IMG/VR virus record: IMGVR_UViG_3300020446_000001
Location: 62,001 to 126,000 of that record
Strand: one strand, 5' to 3'
Source: a virus
DNA length: 64,000 nt
Shown here: positions 54,140 to 63,619 of the stretch, piece by piece
Numbering within the stretch: position 1 is the stretch's first letter
How the letters are laid out: each line of letters opens with the position of its first letter
Position numbers and translations under genes: made by a program
The notes under the pieces: model-generated
The model's database searches: none
What the model saw: only the letters and a program-made list of their open reading frames with translations
What the model was told of the DNA's origin: nothing

Positions 54140-57100
54140 AGATAGTAAACCTCCTCATCTTCATCGCTTTGTATTGGTAAAAACAAAATATCGTCATCGG
54201 CTTGATTTTCTAGTTTGACTTGAGTACCTTGAACGCTAAATCTTGTTTGTATTTCCGGACCATATTTTTCTACAAAATCTTTAGTGTTGCTTTTATTGGT
54301 TCTGTTTGTTGGTTGATTCGGAGCCTGTTGTAGGTTCATCGCATTCAATAATTCACTGACTTTTGTGTTTTCTTCGGTGTTAATCACACCTTTTTCTTCA
54401 TCATTACCCAATCGTTCATCCTCGAAGAACCATGTTTCGGACGCTGGGTTCCAATAATCTCTATAATCGTATCCTTGAGGCAGACCGCCTGCGTCTATGG
54501 CTTTTGTAATTGTTTCATAGGCATCTTCTACTTGCATTGTCATGTATCCTTGGCCTAGATGGTGACGCATGATGAATCGACCAGACAGAATACCTGCCTC
54601 CATACTTGTCTTTACCTTCAATGTCATTTGATTGTAAGTAGAGAGGCGGTGCTTTACGCCTTTTTCGTCGTATTGGGGTATCGAGAATACTCTTTTTGTT
54701 CCGTCTTTTGTAGGTTTGAGTGATTTTGGTATAACTACTGTACGCTCAAGTTCTCCTTGCATTGGATAGTATGCCATGATTTCTACAACGCCCGAAGCAT
54801 TGTAACCAGAAGCAAGTCTACCCATGTCATATTCTCGGGCTGAGTCTGTGCCTTTTCTTCTAAATTGCACCAAAGAAGTGAGTGGTATCGGCTTTGGTTT
54901 GATTCCGTAAGAGGTGTCAAAATATGCTCTTTCGATGTAATACCCCTTATATGCAACTCTTTCTCCTATCTTTGGAATATTTGGTGCAGGTGTCAAAACA
55001 GATGTCCCGTCTCTTTCTGCTTCGTACCTTCTTTCATATTCGCCTAGACGACTAATATCGACTGTCGATTCGTCCATTAATACGATGTTAGCTGTGTCAA
55101 ATAGTTTTGCTGTAGTTTTGGTTGATTTACCGCCAATAGGCCAACCTTGAGTTTCACATTCAGGATATGCTAAAGCAAGTATAGAATAGATTGTATCTGT
55201 GACTGGATCTTTGTCTCGTGGTAGTGGAGGGAACATGGCATTCAGTTGGAAGTTTGTCATTCTCAAGAATTGCCCGTTACCAGTATCTTTTCTAGGTAAT
55301 AACTCTGCACCTACTACACCAATCGGAGTTGTGTCTCTTTCGTCAATTGTTCTGTAGTAAAATCCTCCGGGAACACGCAAACGACTTACAGGAAATTCCT
55401 TTGGTTTGAAAGATTTGCCAGTTGGCACTACGCCATCAAACATTTCTGTGAGGGCGGCTCTAGTTGTTGCTGGTAATTGTTCGAATGGTGTTGCATCTTC
55501 ATCGTTAGATTCAATAAGTGCTGGACTTCCATCTCCATTCAAATCTTGTAGTCTAATTAACTGATATTCACCTGGACACAAATCAACGCTGAAAGAACCA
55601 CTGATACTGTCTGATTCAACAAATAGAGTTTCTTTAGCGGCGGCCCATGTGTTAGTTCCTTTAGGTTTTATCTTAAACCTCATACCCCTAACTGCTCTTG
55701 CTCCAACAACTCCTGCTTTACTGGCAGCCCTACCAGATTCGCTTACAAATTCTTCATATTGTAGGATTTTATCATCATACCCATCTCGGTTTGACGATGG
55801 AGTTCTGTCAGCGTTTTCCCAAATCGTGTTTGCTTGTGGACGCATCACTCTGAATTCCAGAGTCACTTTTTGGTGTGCCGGAATCATATCTCGGTTTGGT
55901 TCTATTTCCCATCTTAATTTTAGGTTTCCAGACTCTGGAGGCACTTCTACAAGGTGCATCGGTAATGGTTCCATGTGAACAGGAACAACAATGTTAAGTC
56001 TAGTGTATGCTCCTTCTTCGACTCTTAGGTTTTCAGACCATAACACTTGTAATGGCTCCGCAGTTCTCAATTTTCCTTCTCTCCGGATAGATCTTGAATT
56101 TGGTTTGGAATAAGTTGTTAACCTAGTGTTGCCCCAATCCCCTTCTGTGTTATTAGGCGTGGATACAGTTATTTTCAAATTACCTTTAGGCCACGGAAAT
56201 TTCCCGTTTGTCCCTTCTCCTGTAGCTTTGTAGGCGTACAAGAAGTGGTAAAGTTCGCTTCCAAGTGTTTGGCCTTGCCACTGAGAACGCCCTTCTTGTT
56301 CTATTGTTATATCTCCAGTAACTCCCTCTTGGAACAAAGTTTGACCGGAACCAAATTGACCTGGATTCGCTCCCATCCCAGTTTGTTGTCGAGCGTCGTC
56401 AAAATTTACTACACCTCTCACGCTCAAACGATAGGGTAGTTGTTTGACTTCTTTTCCGTTTTGGTCTTCAAACTTTACAGATATCGCATATAGCGGGTCT
56501 TGAGGCATTAGTTCTACAGTGCTATCACTTGTCCCAGCATCGGTCATGAAAGCTTCTAATGATATTCCTCGAGCATTTCCCTGTGCTCTCAGTTTTTTGT
56601 AAGTTTGAATTAGCATCCTATTTCTGCTGATGATTTGAGATACAACTTCTGGGTCTAAATAATTTGATAATATGTTGATGTTACAGTCCTCTAGCGCACG
56701 GATTCTTTGAGATTGTTCGTAAGAAGCGTAATACATTTTTGCCAAAGCAAAGTCGTCTTTGCTTCCGATGAATGGTATTGTAGAGGTTCTCGAAGTGTTG
56801 AGTTTTAGAGGGAATTTGATGCCTCCATCAGGTGATTTTCCCCTTCTTTGTAGTTCAAATGTCAAATCTTCCGGCAAGTGAGTGTCTGCCATCAATATAG
56901 AATCTAATTCTGCAAAGGTTTGAGCCATGTTCGAACCAGAGCCGGTTACTAAACGGTTTCTTTCAATAGTTAACTGCTGGAATACATTGAATGCTTCTTC
57001 GGGTGAAAGGGTATATCCGGCTGTTCCTGTTGAGGAAGGTCGGGTAGATGTTGGGAATAACCTTTTTTCTGCTGCAGTTCCTTGGCCTTCAACTATTGCA

Positions 57101-57243
57101 AAACCTACTCCTTCTGGGACAGGAGACTGGAGTAAAGTCACATCGGAATTAGGAATAGTTCCGATGATAGTCCAGTCGGGTGTCCAACTAGCGTTTGATG
57201 AGCCTAGACCATTCTTGTAGCCTTGAAAGGTTCCCCATACCAT
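54136..57243 (-). CDS. Large beta-rich structural protein, 1035 residues
   Basis: The ATG at 57243 overlaps the upstream TGA. The composition suggests mostly beta domains with helical stretches near the N-terminus. Several segments look like beta-sandwich strands ('ARQQTGMGANPGQFG', 'NIVVPHMEPLPMHLVEVPPESGNLKLRWEIEP'-like region around 395-430, 'GSFSVDLCPGEYQLIRLQDLNGDG' around 540). The 'DLNGDG' could bind calcium. No transmembrane span or catalytic motif. Likely a major virion, spike or surface protein. Confidence 0.6.
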   Translation of the reverse strand: MVWGTFQGYKNGLGSSNASWTPDWTIIGTIPNSDVTLLQSPVPEGVGFAIVEGQGTAAEKRLFPTSTRPSSTGTAGYTLSPEEAFNVFQQLTIERNRLVTGSGSNMAQTFAELDSILMADTHLPEDLTFELQRRGKSPDGGIKFPLKLNTSRTSTIPFIGSKDDFALAKMYYASYEQSQRIRALEDCNINILSNYLDPEVVSQIISRNRMLIQTYKKLRAQGNARGISLEAFMTDAGTSDSTVELMPQDPLYAISVKFEDQNGKEVKQLPYRLSVRGVVNFDDARQQTGMGANPGQFGSGQTLFQEGVTGDITIEQEGRSQWQGQTLGSELYHFLYAYKATGEGTNGKFPWPKGNLKITVSTPNNTEGDWGNTRLTTYSKPNSRSIRREGKLRTAEPLQVLWSENLRVEEGAYTRLNIVVPVHMEPLPMHLVEVPPESGNLKLRWEIEPNRDMIPAHQKVTLEFRVMRPQANTIWENADRTPSSNRDGYDDKILQYEEFVSESGRAASKAGVVGARAVRGMRFKIKPKGTNTWAAAKETLFVESDSISGSFSVDLCPGEYQLIRLQDLNGDGSPALIESNDEDATPFEQLPATTRAALTEMFDGVVPTGKSFKPKEFPVSRLRVPGGFYYRTIDERDTTPIGVVGAELLPRKDTGNGQFLRMTNFQLNAMFPPLPRDKDPVTDTIYSILALAYPECETQGWPIGGKSTKTTAKLFDTANIVLMDESTVDISRLGEYERRYEAERDGTSVLTPAPNIPKIGERVAYKGYYIERAYFDTSYGIKPKPIPLTSLVQFRRKGTDSAREYDMGRLASGYNASGVVEIMAYYPMQGELERTVVIPKSLKPTKDGTKRVFSIPQYDEKGVKHRLSTYNQMTLKVKTSMEAGILSGRFIMRHHLGQGYMTMQVEDAYETITKAIDAGGLPQGYDYRDYWNPASETWFFEDERLGNDEEKGVINTEENTKVSELLNAMNLQQAPNQPTNRTNKSNTKDFVEKYGPEIQTRFSVQGTQVKLENQADDDILFLPIQSDEDEEVYYL

Positions 57244-59585
57244 CAATACCTACCCCCGGCTCTTGGGTCCTGCAAGAAGTTGCGGAAGCCACCAGAAGAC
57301 CGAGAGGACGATGTTGTCGATGTTGAAGCTCCGAAACCTTGGTTGAACATTAACGATCTACTCGTTCCTTTGAAACCTGGAGCAATTGTGGCTGTTTCTG
57401 TTTTTGGATTGAATGACGATACCTTGAGAACCGTTGATTCTGCGAATGACTTATCGACCAATCCCGCTTCAATACCCTTTGAGAATTGTATGACATCTGG
57501 GCCTTTTCCGGTGTACAGTGATGCTTGGTGCGCTGTAGTTGGGTCTGGAGCCATTGTACTCACATATATTCGATTCATCGGAATATTTAGTGGACCCTTT
57601 TGAGTCTGTTTTGCTAGAGTGGCTTTGTCTCCGGGCACGAACAGTACAGTTGGTACCCCCTTTGGATTATCAATTACTTGGTCAATCGTGCCACCTTCCG
57701 GATTCAAGCCTGGGTCAAACACAAACGGCGTATATTGGTTCTTTGAGAAGTCAAACTGTACTGTGGCGAGTGCTCCATCTGCCAAAGGAAGCGCTGCTAC
57801 ATCGTGAACGACCCCTCCTTTAGCCCCGGTGTCCCTCGATACTGTTGAGACATTCACGCCGGATCCGGTGCTTGGAGTCGCAAATACTGTTTGATAGGTT
57901 GTCGTATTGTCTCCTGTTGGAGATAGGAGCCCTCTTTGTACTGTCAATGGCCGGTATTGAGCAGAATAGATTTGTGTTTTTGAAACACCGACCGGTTCAA
58001 GGACTGGAGAACCTATTGCTACTGTTGTGGTGGTTGCCCCCTCTCCTGAAGTATCATAGAAGGTGCCTGCACTTGCACCCGGAACCGCAGTGCCTCTTTG
58101 TTTCTTAATCGGTAGTAATGATGCGTTGTAAACTGCTGCTGCTGGACCAAGTCCGTCAGCATCTCCTGTTTCTTTGTTTGTGCGATCATATCCAGGAGAG
58201 CCTGGTACTTCTGCTCCAGCCCTTTTTGTAAATGCGCTAAAGTCGGTGTCGAATACTTGATTTTTCTGGCCGGGGAAATTTTGTCCGGCGCTAAATGTCC
58301 GAACTCGCCCTTGAGTATCAAATCTTGTTGCAGGGTTCGTGTCCGCTTGTCCTTTTGCATCGAAAGGAGAATCTCCTCCAACAGACCAAGTCAACTGTTG
58401 TGATGGATTAGTTGATGTGTAAACTTTTGCTCTAACATCACCAGATACTACCCCACTACCGGGCACGAAAACTCCGGGTTTGACATTTAAAACACTCAAA
58501 CCCTCGCTGTAAACTTGTGAAGATTGTCCGGGTACTACAATACCTGCGGCTTTTTGTAAAGGAGTACCATCTGTTTGGAAAACATGTGATGTACCTGTGC
58601 CAATCCAAGGTATAGGGGATGCCGCTTGAAACTTTGTTGGTGACCCATCTTTGTTTGCAGTATGGACATGCGTGTTTGGCGCTCCTTGCCATGGGTCACC
58701 CGCTTTGGGAATATACAATTGATCTCCTGCTGCTTGTTTAGAAGTAATCGCATCAGCACTCGGAGGAATAGCTAATGATGCTTTGTAGATTCCATCTGGA
58801 TATACCATTTGGCCCCCATTGTCAATTGGATTTTTAGAATAATATGTTTTTATTGTTCCCGGAACTTTTGTTCCAATATCAGTAGTCGTAGTTTCTAAAT
58901 TATCATCATAAACCAGATATCTACCTAGTGCATTAGGCCATGAACCCGGTACAGGCCTTCCAGGTATTTTTTGCACTGGAGTAACTCGGTCCAACCCAAA
59001 TACATAATTAGGCAAACCGGGGTAATCACTTCCTGCTCGACCACTGATTCCATTACTTTTTGGATTCTTCGCTAAATTTGTCAAATATACTGGGGGTGCT
59101 TTAGGCGCCCTTGCATTTGGAGTGAACCCTGGCTCTCCCCTTTTCGGACCAAACCCTGGCTCTGCTTTTGGGCCAAATCCTTGATTGAACATCAGGCTTG
59201 GTTGTTTCTTAAAAAATGGACTCCCTTCATCTGCTCTTTTAATTGTTAACGGGTCACCTTTTGGCTCAAATTTGTTTGTGAATAAACCAAATGTTGATTC
59301 TGCTCTCTTTAACACGGCTTCAAGGAAAGAACCCGGTTTTGCGGTTGGCATGCCCCTGTTGTTGAATAGTGGTTGGTTCAAAGTAATCGCACCACTGGTT
59401 AGTGCAGTGTTTAATGATGCTTTCAGAGCTTTTGCTTCCCTCAACTGACCTTGTAGGGCGGCTCTCGTTCCAAAGGGATTTGGTTTTGCTAATTCGGCTT
59501 CAAGGACACGGATGGTTTTGTCTAGTCTGTCTAATACATCTCTTGTAGTTTCTGTGTCTACGCCGCCATTGTTATTGTTTACCAT
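57243..59585 (-). CDS. Repetitive VPG-motif protein, 780 residues
   Basis: GGGGTGATAAA precedes the ATG at 59585. A short coiled coil (about 12-60) is followed by a long Gly/Thr/Pro-rich region. That region has at least six diverged repeats of 40-60 residues built on 'PL/PI...G..VPG.....Y.T'. The nonapeptide SLMFNQGFG occurs at 130-138 and again at 744-752, bracketing the repeat region. The C-terminus is Ser/Arg/Gly-rich. Looks like an extended fibre or surface protein. Confidence 0.65.
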   Translation of the reverse strand: MVNNNNGGVDTETTRDVLDRLDKTIRVLEAELAKPNPFGTRAALQGQLREAKALKASLNTALTSGAITLNQPLFNNRGMPTAKPGSFLEAVLKRAESTFGLFTNKFEPKGDPLTIKRADEGSPFFKKQPSLMFNQGFGPKAEPGFGPKRGEPGFTPNARAPKAPPVYLTNLAKNPKSNGISGRAGSDYPGLPNYVFGLDRVTPVQKIPGRPVPGSWPNALGRYLVYDDNLETTTTDIGTKVPGTIKTYYSKNPIDNGGQMVYPDGIYKASLAIPPSADAITSKQAAGDQLYIPKAGDPWQGAPNTHVHTANKDGSPTKFQAASPIPWIGTGTSHVFQTDGTPLQKAAGIVVPGQSSQVYSEGLSVLNVKPGVFVPGSGVVSGDVRAKVYTSTNPSQQLTWSVGGDSPFDAKGQADTNPATRFDTQGRVRTFSAGQNFPGQKNQVFDTDFSAFTKRAGAEVPGSPGYDRTNKETGDADGLGPAAAVYNASLLPIKKQRGTAVPGASAGTFYDTSGEGATTTTVAIGSPVLEPVGVSKTQIYSAQYRPLTVQRGLLSPTGDNTTTYQTVFATPSTGSGVNVSTVSRDTGAKGGVVHDVAALPLADGALATVQFDFSKNQYTPFVFDPGLNPEGGTIDQVIDNPKGVPTVLFVPGDKATLAKQTQKGPLNIPMNRIYVSTMAPDPTTAHQASLYTGKGPDVIQFSKGIEAGLVDKSFAESTVLKVSSFNPKTETATIAPGFKGTSRSLMFNQGFGASTSTTSSSRSSGGFRNFLQDPRAGGRY

Positions 59586-59589
59586 TTTA

Positions 59590-61443
59590 TCACCCCATGA
59601 ATATACTTCTTCCACCTCTACGAGTAAAAACGCCGCCTGGACTCATACCTCCATTGGAGATTACAGGTTTATTGCTAACCGAATTGTTTTGATTAGCCTG
59701 TTGGCTATTTTGCCGTATTTGGTCTTGAATGTTGTTAGGATAGTTGTTCTGTTTTTGGTTCATCTGTTGGTTCATTTGTTGATTGACTTGTTGATTGACT
59801 TGTTGATTGACTTGTTGATTGACTTGTTGATTTAACATATTTTGCAAAGTATTGTTTTGACCTGACTGTTGTTGTATAGGTGAATTTTGGTAGCTTTGTT
59901 GAATCATTTGTTGTACAGGTGATGAGGTCTGTGCAACTGACTCTTGATTTTGACTCAATGTTGTGATTTGTTGGTCGATAGTTCCTAGCAAATACTCAAG
60001 ATACATCTTATCGTATTCATCCCACGCCGGACTTGCCATTGTGTATAGAAGTGATTGTCTGATTATTCCAAGGTTTTCTAATCCAGAACTTGCTCTTGCC
60101 CATATTGTAAATTGCCCACTCGGCCTAATTAGGTTCGGATCATTGTTGGCAGTTGCTTCCCTCAAATCATTCCCTATGATAATTTGATTACCAGCTTGAG
60201 GATTGAAATACAGATTTCCATCGATTGTAAATACATCATTTAGTACTGTTGCCATGTCTGGTTTTTGTCTACGAATCGCTTGGTTTACTACGGGTGAAAA
60301 ATTTAACGCACGGCTTTGGAATTCTGGAGATATGCCGTTAGATGGTTGTCCTTGCTGGTTAGTACGGCCCCCTCGACGAACTGATTGCATAGCTTCTTGC
60401 CTAAGAGAAATTGCTTGTTCGATTTGTAAGAGTTGTTGCTCGTTGCCTTGTTCAGACGCTTGTTGCGCCATCGCCCGAAGCGTTGGTAAATTCAATGTTC
60501 CATATGGCATATTCAAAGCCGACATTCTCGGTCTCATATTGTGAACATTGTAATTCGATGGAATGTAACCGCCACGCCCTCCCGAAGGTGTCGCGTATAT
60601 TTGGTCTAGTAGTCCAGAAGAAGGTCTAATTGTTGAGTTGGGTCTGCTACCTAGACTGTTCAAGATTTTATTTGCTTCTCTTAGATCCGAAGCCATTTCG
60701 TAAATTGCCCTCATTTCAGTGATTTCCCCTTTCACCAACTTGCTGACTATATCTCCTGCGGCTTCTGCATCGTATCCCAATTGTGTTAATTTGGCACCGG
60801 ATTCGATTGCGAGACTTATTAGTTCGTTTCTAGCGTTTGCTGGAGATGCGCCGTTGGAAACTCTTTCTCTAATCAAAGTTGAAATAGATGTTGACAGTGC
60901 TTGTAACGCTGCTTGAACTTCTGATGATGCTTGGAGGTTTGCTACAATTTGGTCTGTTGTTGCCCCTGCAGTCAGACCTAGTCCGGCATTGAGATTATTC
61001 GCATGTTTTATTGCTTGGTTGTAGTAAGAATTGGTAGCTTGGTTTTGGTTGATAACTGTTTTTGCTTGATTTTTTAGTTGTAGTTGAATGTCGCCGCTAT
61101 TCCAATATTCATTCTCTGTCAAACTAAGCATACCTTGTCGTATTTTATTCATGTTGTTTCCGACAGTGTTGGGCACTGGTAGTGAGTCTTTTTGATTTTG
61201 TTCAAAACCAAAGTATCCTACTGGTGCTGCTGAATTGTTGATGTAATTACGGGCAAACCATCGTCGAGTATTGGTCTTGACTTTAGTATCCTCTGCTACT
61301 GGCATTTTCAGCAGGTCGTGTAACTTTTCTCTTTGAGCAATATATAATCCCCTAGACATTTGTCCTTCTGCGTATCTTTTCTCTATGCTTGCTAAAGTTG
61401 ACCTTGCAGTTGCCGCTTCCTTTCTTGAAATCGTTTTCATCAT
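59590..61443 (-). CDS. Helical Gln/Asn-rich protein, 617 residues
   Basis: AAGGAGG lies eight bases before the ATG at 61443. The N-terminus is a helix hairpin ('KEAATARSTLASIEKRYAEGQMSRGLY'). Long helical regions rich in Gln and Ala follow. Near the C-terminus a run of 'QQVN' and 'QQMN' tetrapeptides forms a low-complexity linker before a Gly/Arg end. Probably structural. The Gln/Asn composition could favour self-assembly. Confidence 0.6.
   Translation of the reverse strand: MMKTISRKEAATARSTLASIEKRYAEGQMSRGLYIAQREKLHDLLKMPVAEDTKVKTNTRRWFARNYINNSAAPVGYFGFEQNQKDSLPVPNTVGNNMNKIRQGMLSLTENEYWNSGDIQLQLKNQAKTVINQNQATNSYYNQAIKHANNLNAGLGLTAGATTDQIVANLQASSEVQAALQALSTSISTLIRERVSNGASPANARNELISLAIESGAKLTQLGYDAEAAGDIVSKLVKGEITEMRAIYEMASDLREANKILNSLGSRPNSTIRPSSGLLDQIYATPSGGRGGYIPSNYNVHNMRPRMSALNMPYGTLNLPTLRAMAQQASEQGNEQQLLQIEQAISLRQEAMQSVRRGGRTNQQGQPSNGISPEFQSRALNFSPVVNQAIRRQKPDMATVLNDVFTIDGNLYFNPQAGNQIIIGNDLREATANNDPNLIRPSGQFTIWARASSGLENLGIIRQSLLYTMASPAWDEYDKMYLEYLLGTIDQQITTLSQNQESVAQTSSPVQQMIQQSYQNSPIQQQSGQNNTLQNMLNQQVNQQVNQQVNQQVNQQMNQQMNQKQNNYPNNIQDQIRQNSQQANQNNSVSNKPVISNGGMSPGGVFTRRGGRSIFMG
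59776..59823 (-). repeat. Four perfect 12-bp repeats, TTGTTGATTGAC
   Basis: Four exact head-to-tail copies of TTGTTGATTGAC (as read on the plus strand), flanked by imperfect ones, encode the QQVN tract. Exact copies suggest recent slippage and possible length variation between strains. Confidence 0.8.
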
Positions 61444-61444
61444 C

Positions 61445-63106
61445 TTACATGCCTCCTTGATATTCAAATTCAAGACCTGAGTTCGCCAAATGATTCACGA
61501 GTTCCTCAAGTTCAGTCAGAGGGGCAGAGAAATCAAACTTTAGGTTAAAGTTGCCCGCTGAGAAATTAGCGATCAAACCGGCTCCTGTTGATTGCCTCTT
61601 GCTTGCTGTAACACCGTTTGCTAGGATTTCTTCAATCATATTTCTATATGCAATCATCCTATTACCACGGTTCATTTCTAGCAAAGCCATCACTCTTGCT
61701 GAACCCGGTACATAAGATTGTGATGCGCCTAGTTTTCCAATCTTTTGAAGCAGGTCGTATTCATCATCATCAATTGCATCACTTATCATATCTAAAGCGC
61801 CAAGGAAGGCTTCATAATCTCTTACTACTTCTGGGGATACTACATATTCTGCCATCATTGATGTCGGGCTCTTAGAAATCGCTTTTTGGGCTTCCCGAAG
61901 GTTTTCAAATAAATATCTTTCAACATCCATTTGTACCGCAGATAGATGCGCTGCAAAAACACGAACTACGGCATCTGCGTCAAATGTCATCGTGTTAGAT
62001 GCAACATTCCGAGCGTTTTCTAACATCCGGACTGCTTTGTCGGCTTCTAATGAACGGGATCTAACCATAGATGATGCGTCGTCAATTGCTTGTTGAATCA
62101 TTGCATCTTCTTCTAATAGTAGGGCTTTTTCATTCTCGAGTATTTGTAGTTGCTCTACTAGTTTGTTGTACTTGTTTTTGCACATTTTCATACTTGAATT
62201 CAAAGTTCTAAGCAATTGTTTTTGGTCTCCTTCTGCATTCATTCTTTCTAGATGGAGACCTAGATTGTTTATTCTTTGGTGTATTTGCATATTTCTGTTT
62301 GCGAGCACCTGCGTTTGTGACCTTAGAGACATAAGTGATTCTGCTTGTGCTGTGATTGCGCCTGCTGGCAAGATTTTTTCTATATTTTGTATTTGTCGTA
62401 GCTTATTTTGCATCTCTGCGCCAATTGTTTGTTTTTCTTGAGATAGTGTACGCATTTCGTTTTTGAGTTTGTTGCATTCTTCAATAGAATTTTTTAACTT
62501 GTAGTAAGATGTTTCTGCTGCCTCGCATTCCATCATTGTTTGATGTACTTGAATTTGTAAGCCTTGGATATTTGAATCAAATTGCATGAATTGGTTTTTT
62601 GATGGCCTTTTGTTTTCTAAAGCAATTAATTCAAGATTCAGTCGTTGCACATCACTGGTGGCGTTTCTTGCAATACTGTCTAAATTATTTAAGGCGGTTC
62701 CTGTGTTTGACTTTTGTTTGGCAGTTTCTAGGATAATTTTTACTGGTTTTGCAAATGTATGTGCGGCAAATGCCAAACGACCTCCATCAGCAGACTCTGG
62801 GACTCTTCTTATAGAACCACCATGGTTTCCTGTAGCCGAGATTTGTGGGTTCAAATCTAATGTTTCTCCAATAGCCCAAACCTTGTCAGCAAGTAAAATT
62901 CTGTAATCTCCGTTAATTAGTCCGACTAATTGATTAATCGCTTCTGAAATGTCACCCCGGCTTGCTCTAATATCTCCTGTTTTCGATATTTCGTCTGCAA
63001 TTTTCGTTGCATAGTTTGACCAAAAGCCAAAATACGGAAATTTACCTCGGGCATTTCCTTGAGGTACTTCTATTGTTAATCCTGTTGCTTCGTCCATTTT
63101 TTTCAT
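61445..63106 (-). CDS. Long coiled-coil protein, 553 residues
   Basis: AAGGAGGCATATTC precedes the ATG at 63106, and the start overlaps the 36-residue gene upstream (ATGA). Residues ~170-370 are an extended coiled coil ('LNLELIALENKRPSK', 'SYYKLKNSIEECNKLKNEMRTLSQEKQTIGAEMQ', 'KLVEQLQILENEKALLLEEDAM'). Flanking parts are helical and end 'LEFEYQGGM'. No motor or ATPase motif. Likely a filament or scaffold. Confidence 0.65.
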   Translation of the reverse strand: MKKMDEATGLTIEVPQGNARGKFPYFGFWSNYATKIADEISKTGDIRASRGDISEAINQLVGLINGDYRILLADKVWAIGETLDLNPQISATGNHGGSIRRVPESADGGRLAFAAHTFAKPVKIILETAKQKSNTGTALNNLDSIARNATSDVQRLNLELIALENKRPSKNQFMQFDSNIQGLQIQVHQTMMECEAAETSYYKLKNSIEECNKLKNEMRTLSQEKQTIGAEMQNKLRQIQNIEKILPAGAITAQAESLMSLRSQTQVLANRNMQIHQRINNLGLHLERMNAEGDQKQLLRTLNSSMKMCKNKYNKLVEQLQILENEKALLLEEDAMIQQAIDDASSMVRSRSLEADKAVRMLENARNVASNTMTFDADAVVRVFAAHLSAVQMDVERYLFENLREAQKAISKSPTSMMAEYVVSPEVVRDYEAFLGALDMISDAIDDDEYDLLQKIGKLGASQSYVPGSARVMALLEMNRGNRMIAYRNMIEEILANGVTASKRQSTGAGLIANFSAGNFNLKFDFSAPLTELEELVNHLANSGLEFEYQGGM

Positions 63107-63213
63107 GAATATGCCTCCTTGTGTGCTGTGATTACTCCGTAGTAAGCTCCTGAGACTATCAGCCATGCGTAATCTGACATGACTAATGTTTTTACAATGC
63201 TCAAGATTTTCAT
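63103..63213 (-). CDS. Single-span peptide, 36 residues
   Basis: A 36-codon frame between two larger genes, starting after a GAAAGGA sequence. Its TGA overlaps the next ATG. The peptide 'MKILSIVKTLVMSDYAWLIVSGAYYGVITAHK' is one membrane-spanning helix. Coupling and composition support it. Function unknown. Confidence 0.5.
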   Translation of the reverse strand: MKILSIVKTLVMSDYAWLIVSGAYYGVITAHKEAYS

Positions 63214-63218
63214 TCCTT

Positions 63219-63614
63219 TCAGTCCTCCAAGTCGGGTAGTAAGTCATCATCGCCATAAGATTCTAGTGCTCTACCTGCAAGTGCTTTTGCCGCCCTATAA
63301 CTTCCGTAAGCGATTGCAACTGCCATTGCAGCTACCCCTGCCTTTTTTATCACACCGCCCATTTTCGGTTTTGTTGTACCCAAAGATGATGAAACATGGG
63401 GTAAAACTGACCCCGTTGTAAATGGCGGAGGGGGTGAAAAGTTTGGAGCTACAGGTGGCGGTGCGGGAGCTCCCGATAACTCTGTACTTTCTGTTGTCAT
63501 AATTGGTTGTGGGGAAGGTACCGGGGCTCTTCTAGCAATGTGTCCTAATCCCGACCCGTCTGACATGGTCTCTGGTTTATCTTCAATCAAACTTTTATAC
63601 AATCTTGGGTCCAT
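63219..63614 (-). CDS. Pro-rich membrane protein, 131 residues
   Basis: The ATG at 63614 is preferred because AGGTG lies seven bases upstream, inside the previous gene's end. The first 80 residues are Pro/Ser/Thr-rich and probably disordered. A hydrophobic Ala/Val segment (about 87-108) and an acidic tail ('GDDDLLPDLED') follow. Function unknown. Confidence 0.6.
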   Translation of the reverse strand: MDPRLYKSLIEDKPETMSDGSGLGHIARRAPVPSPQPIMTTESTELSGAPAPPPVAPNFSPPPPFTTGSVLPHVSSSLGTTKPKMGGVIKKAGVAAMAVAIAYGSYRAAKALAGRALESYGDDDLLPDLED

Positions 63615-63619
63615 TTTTT

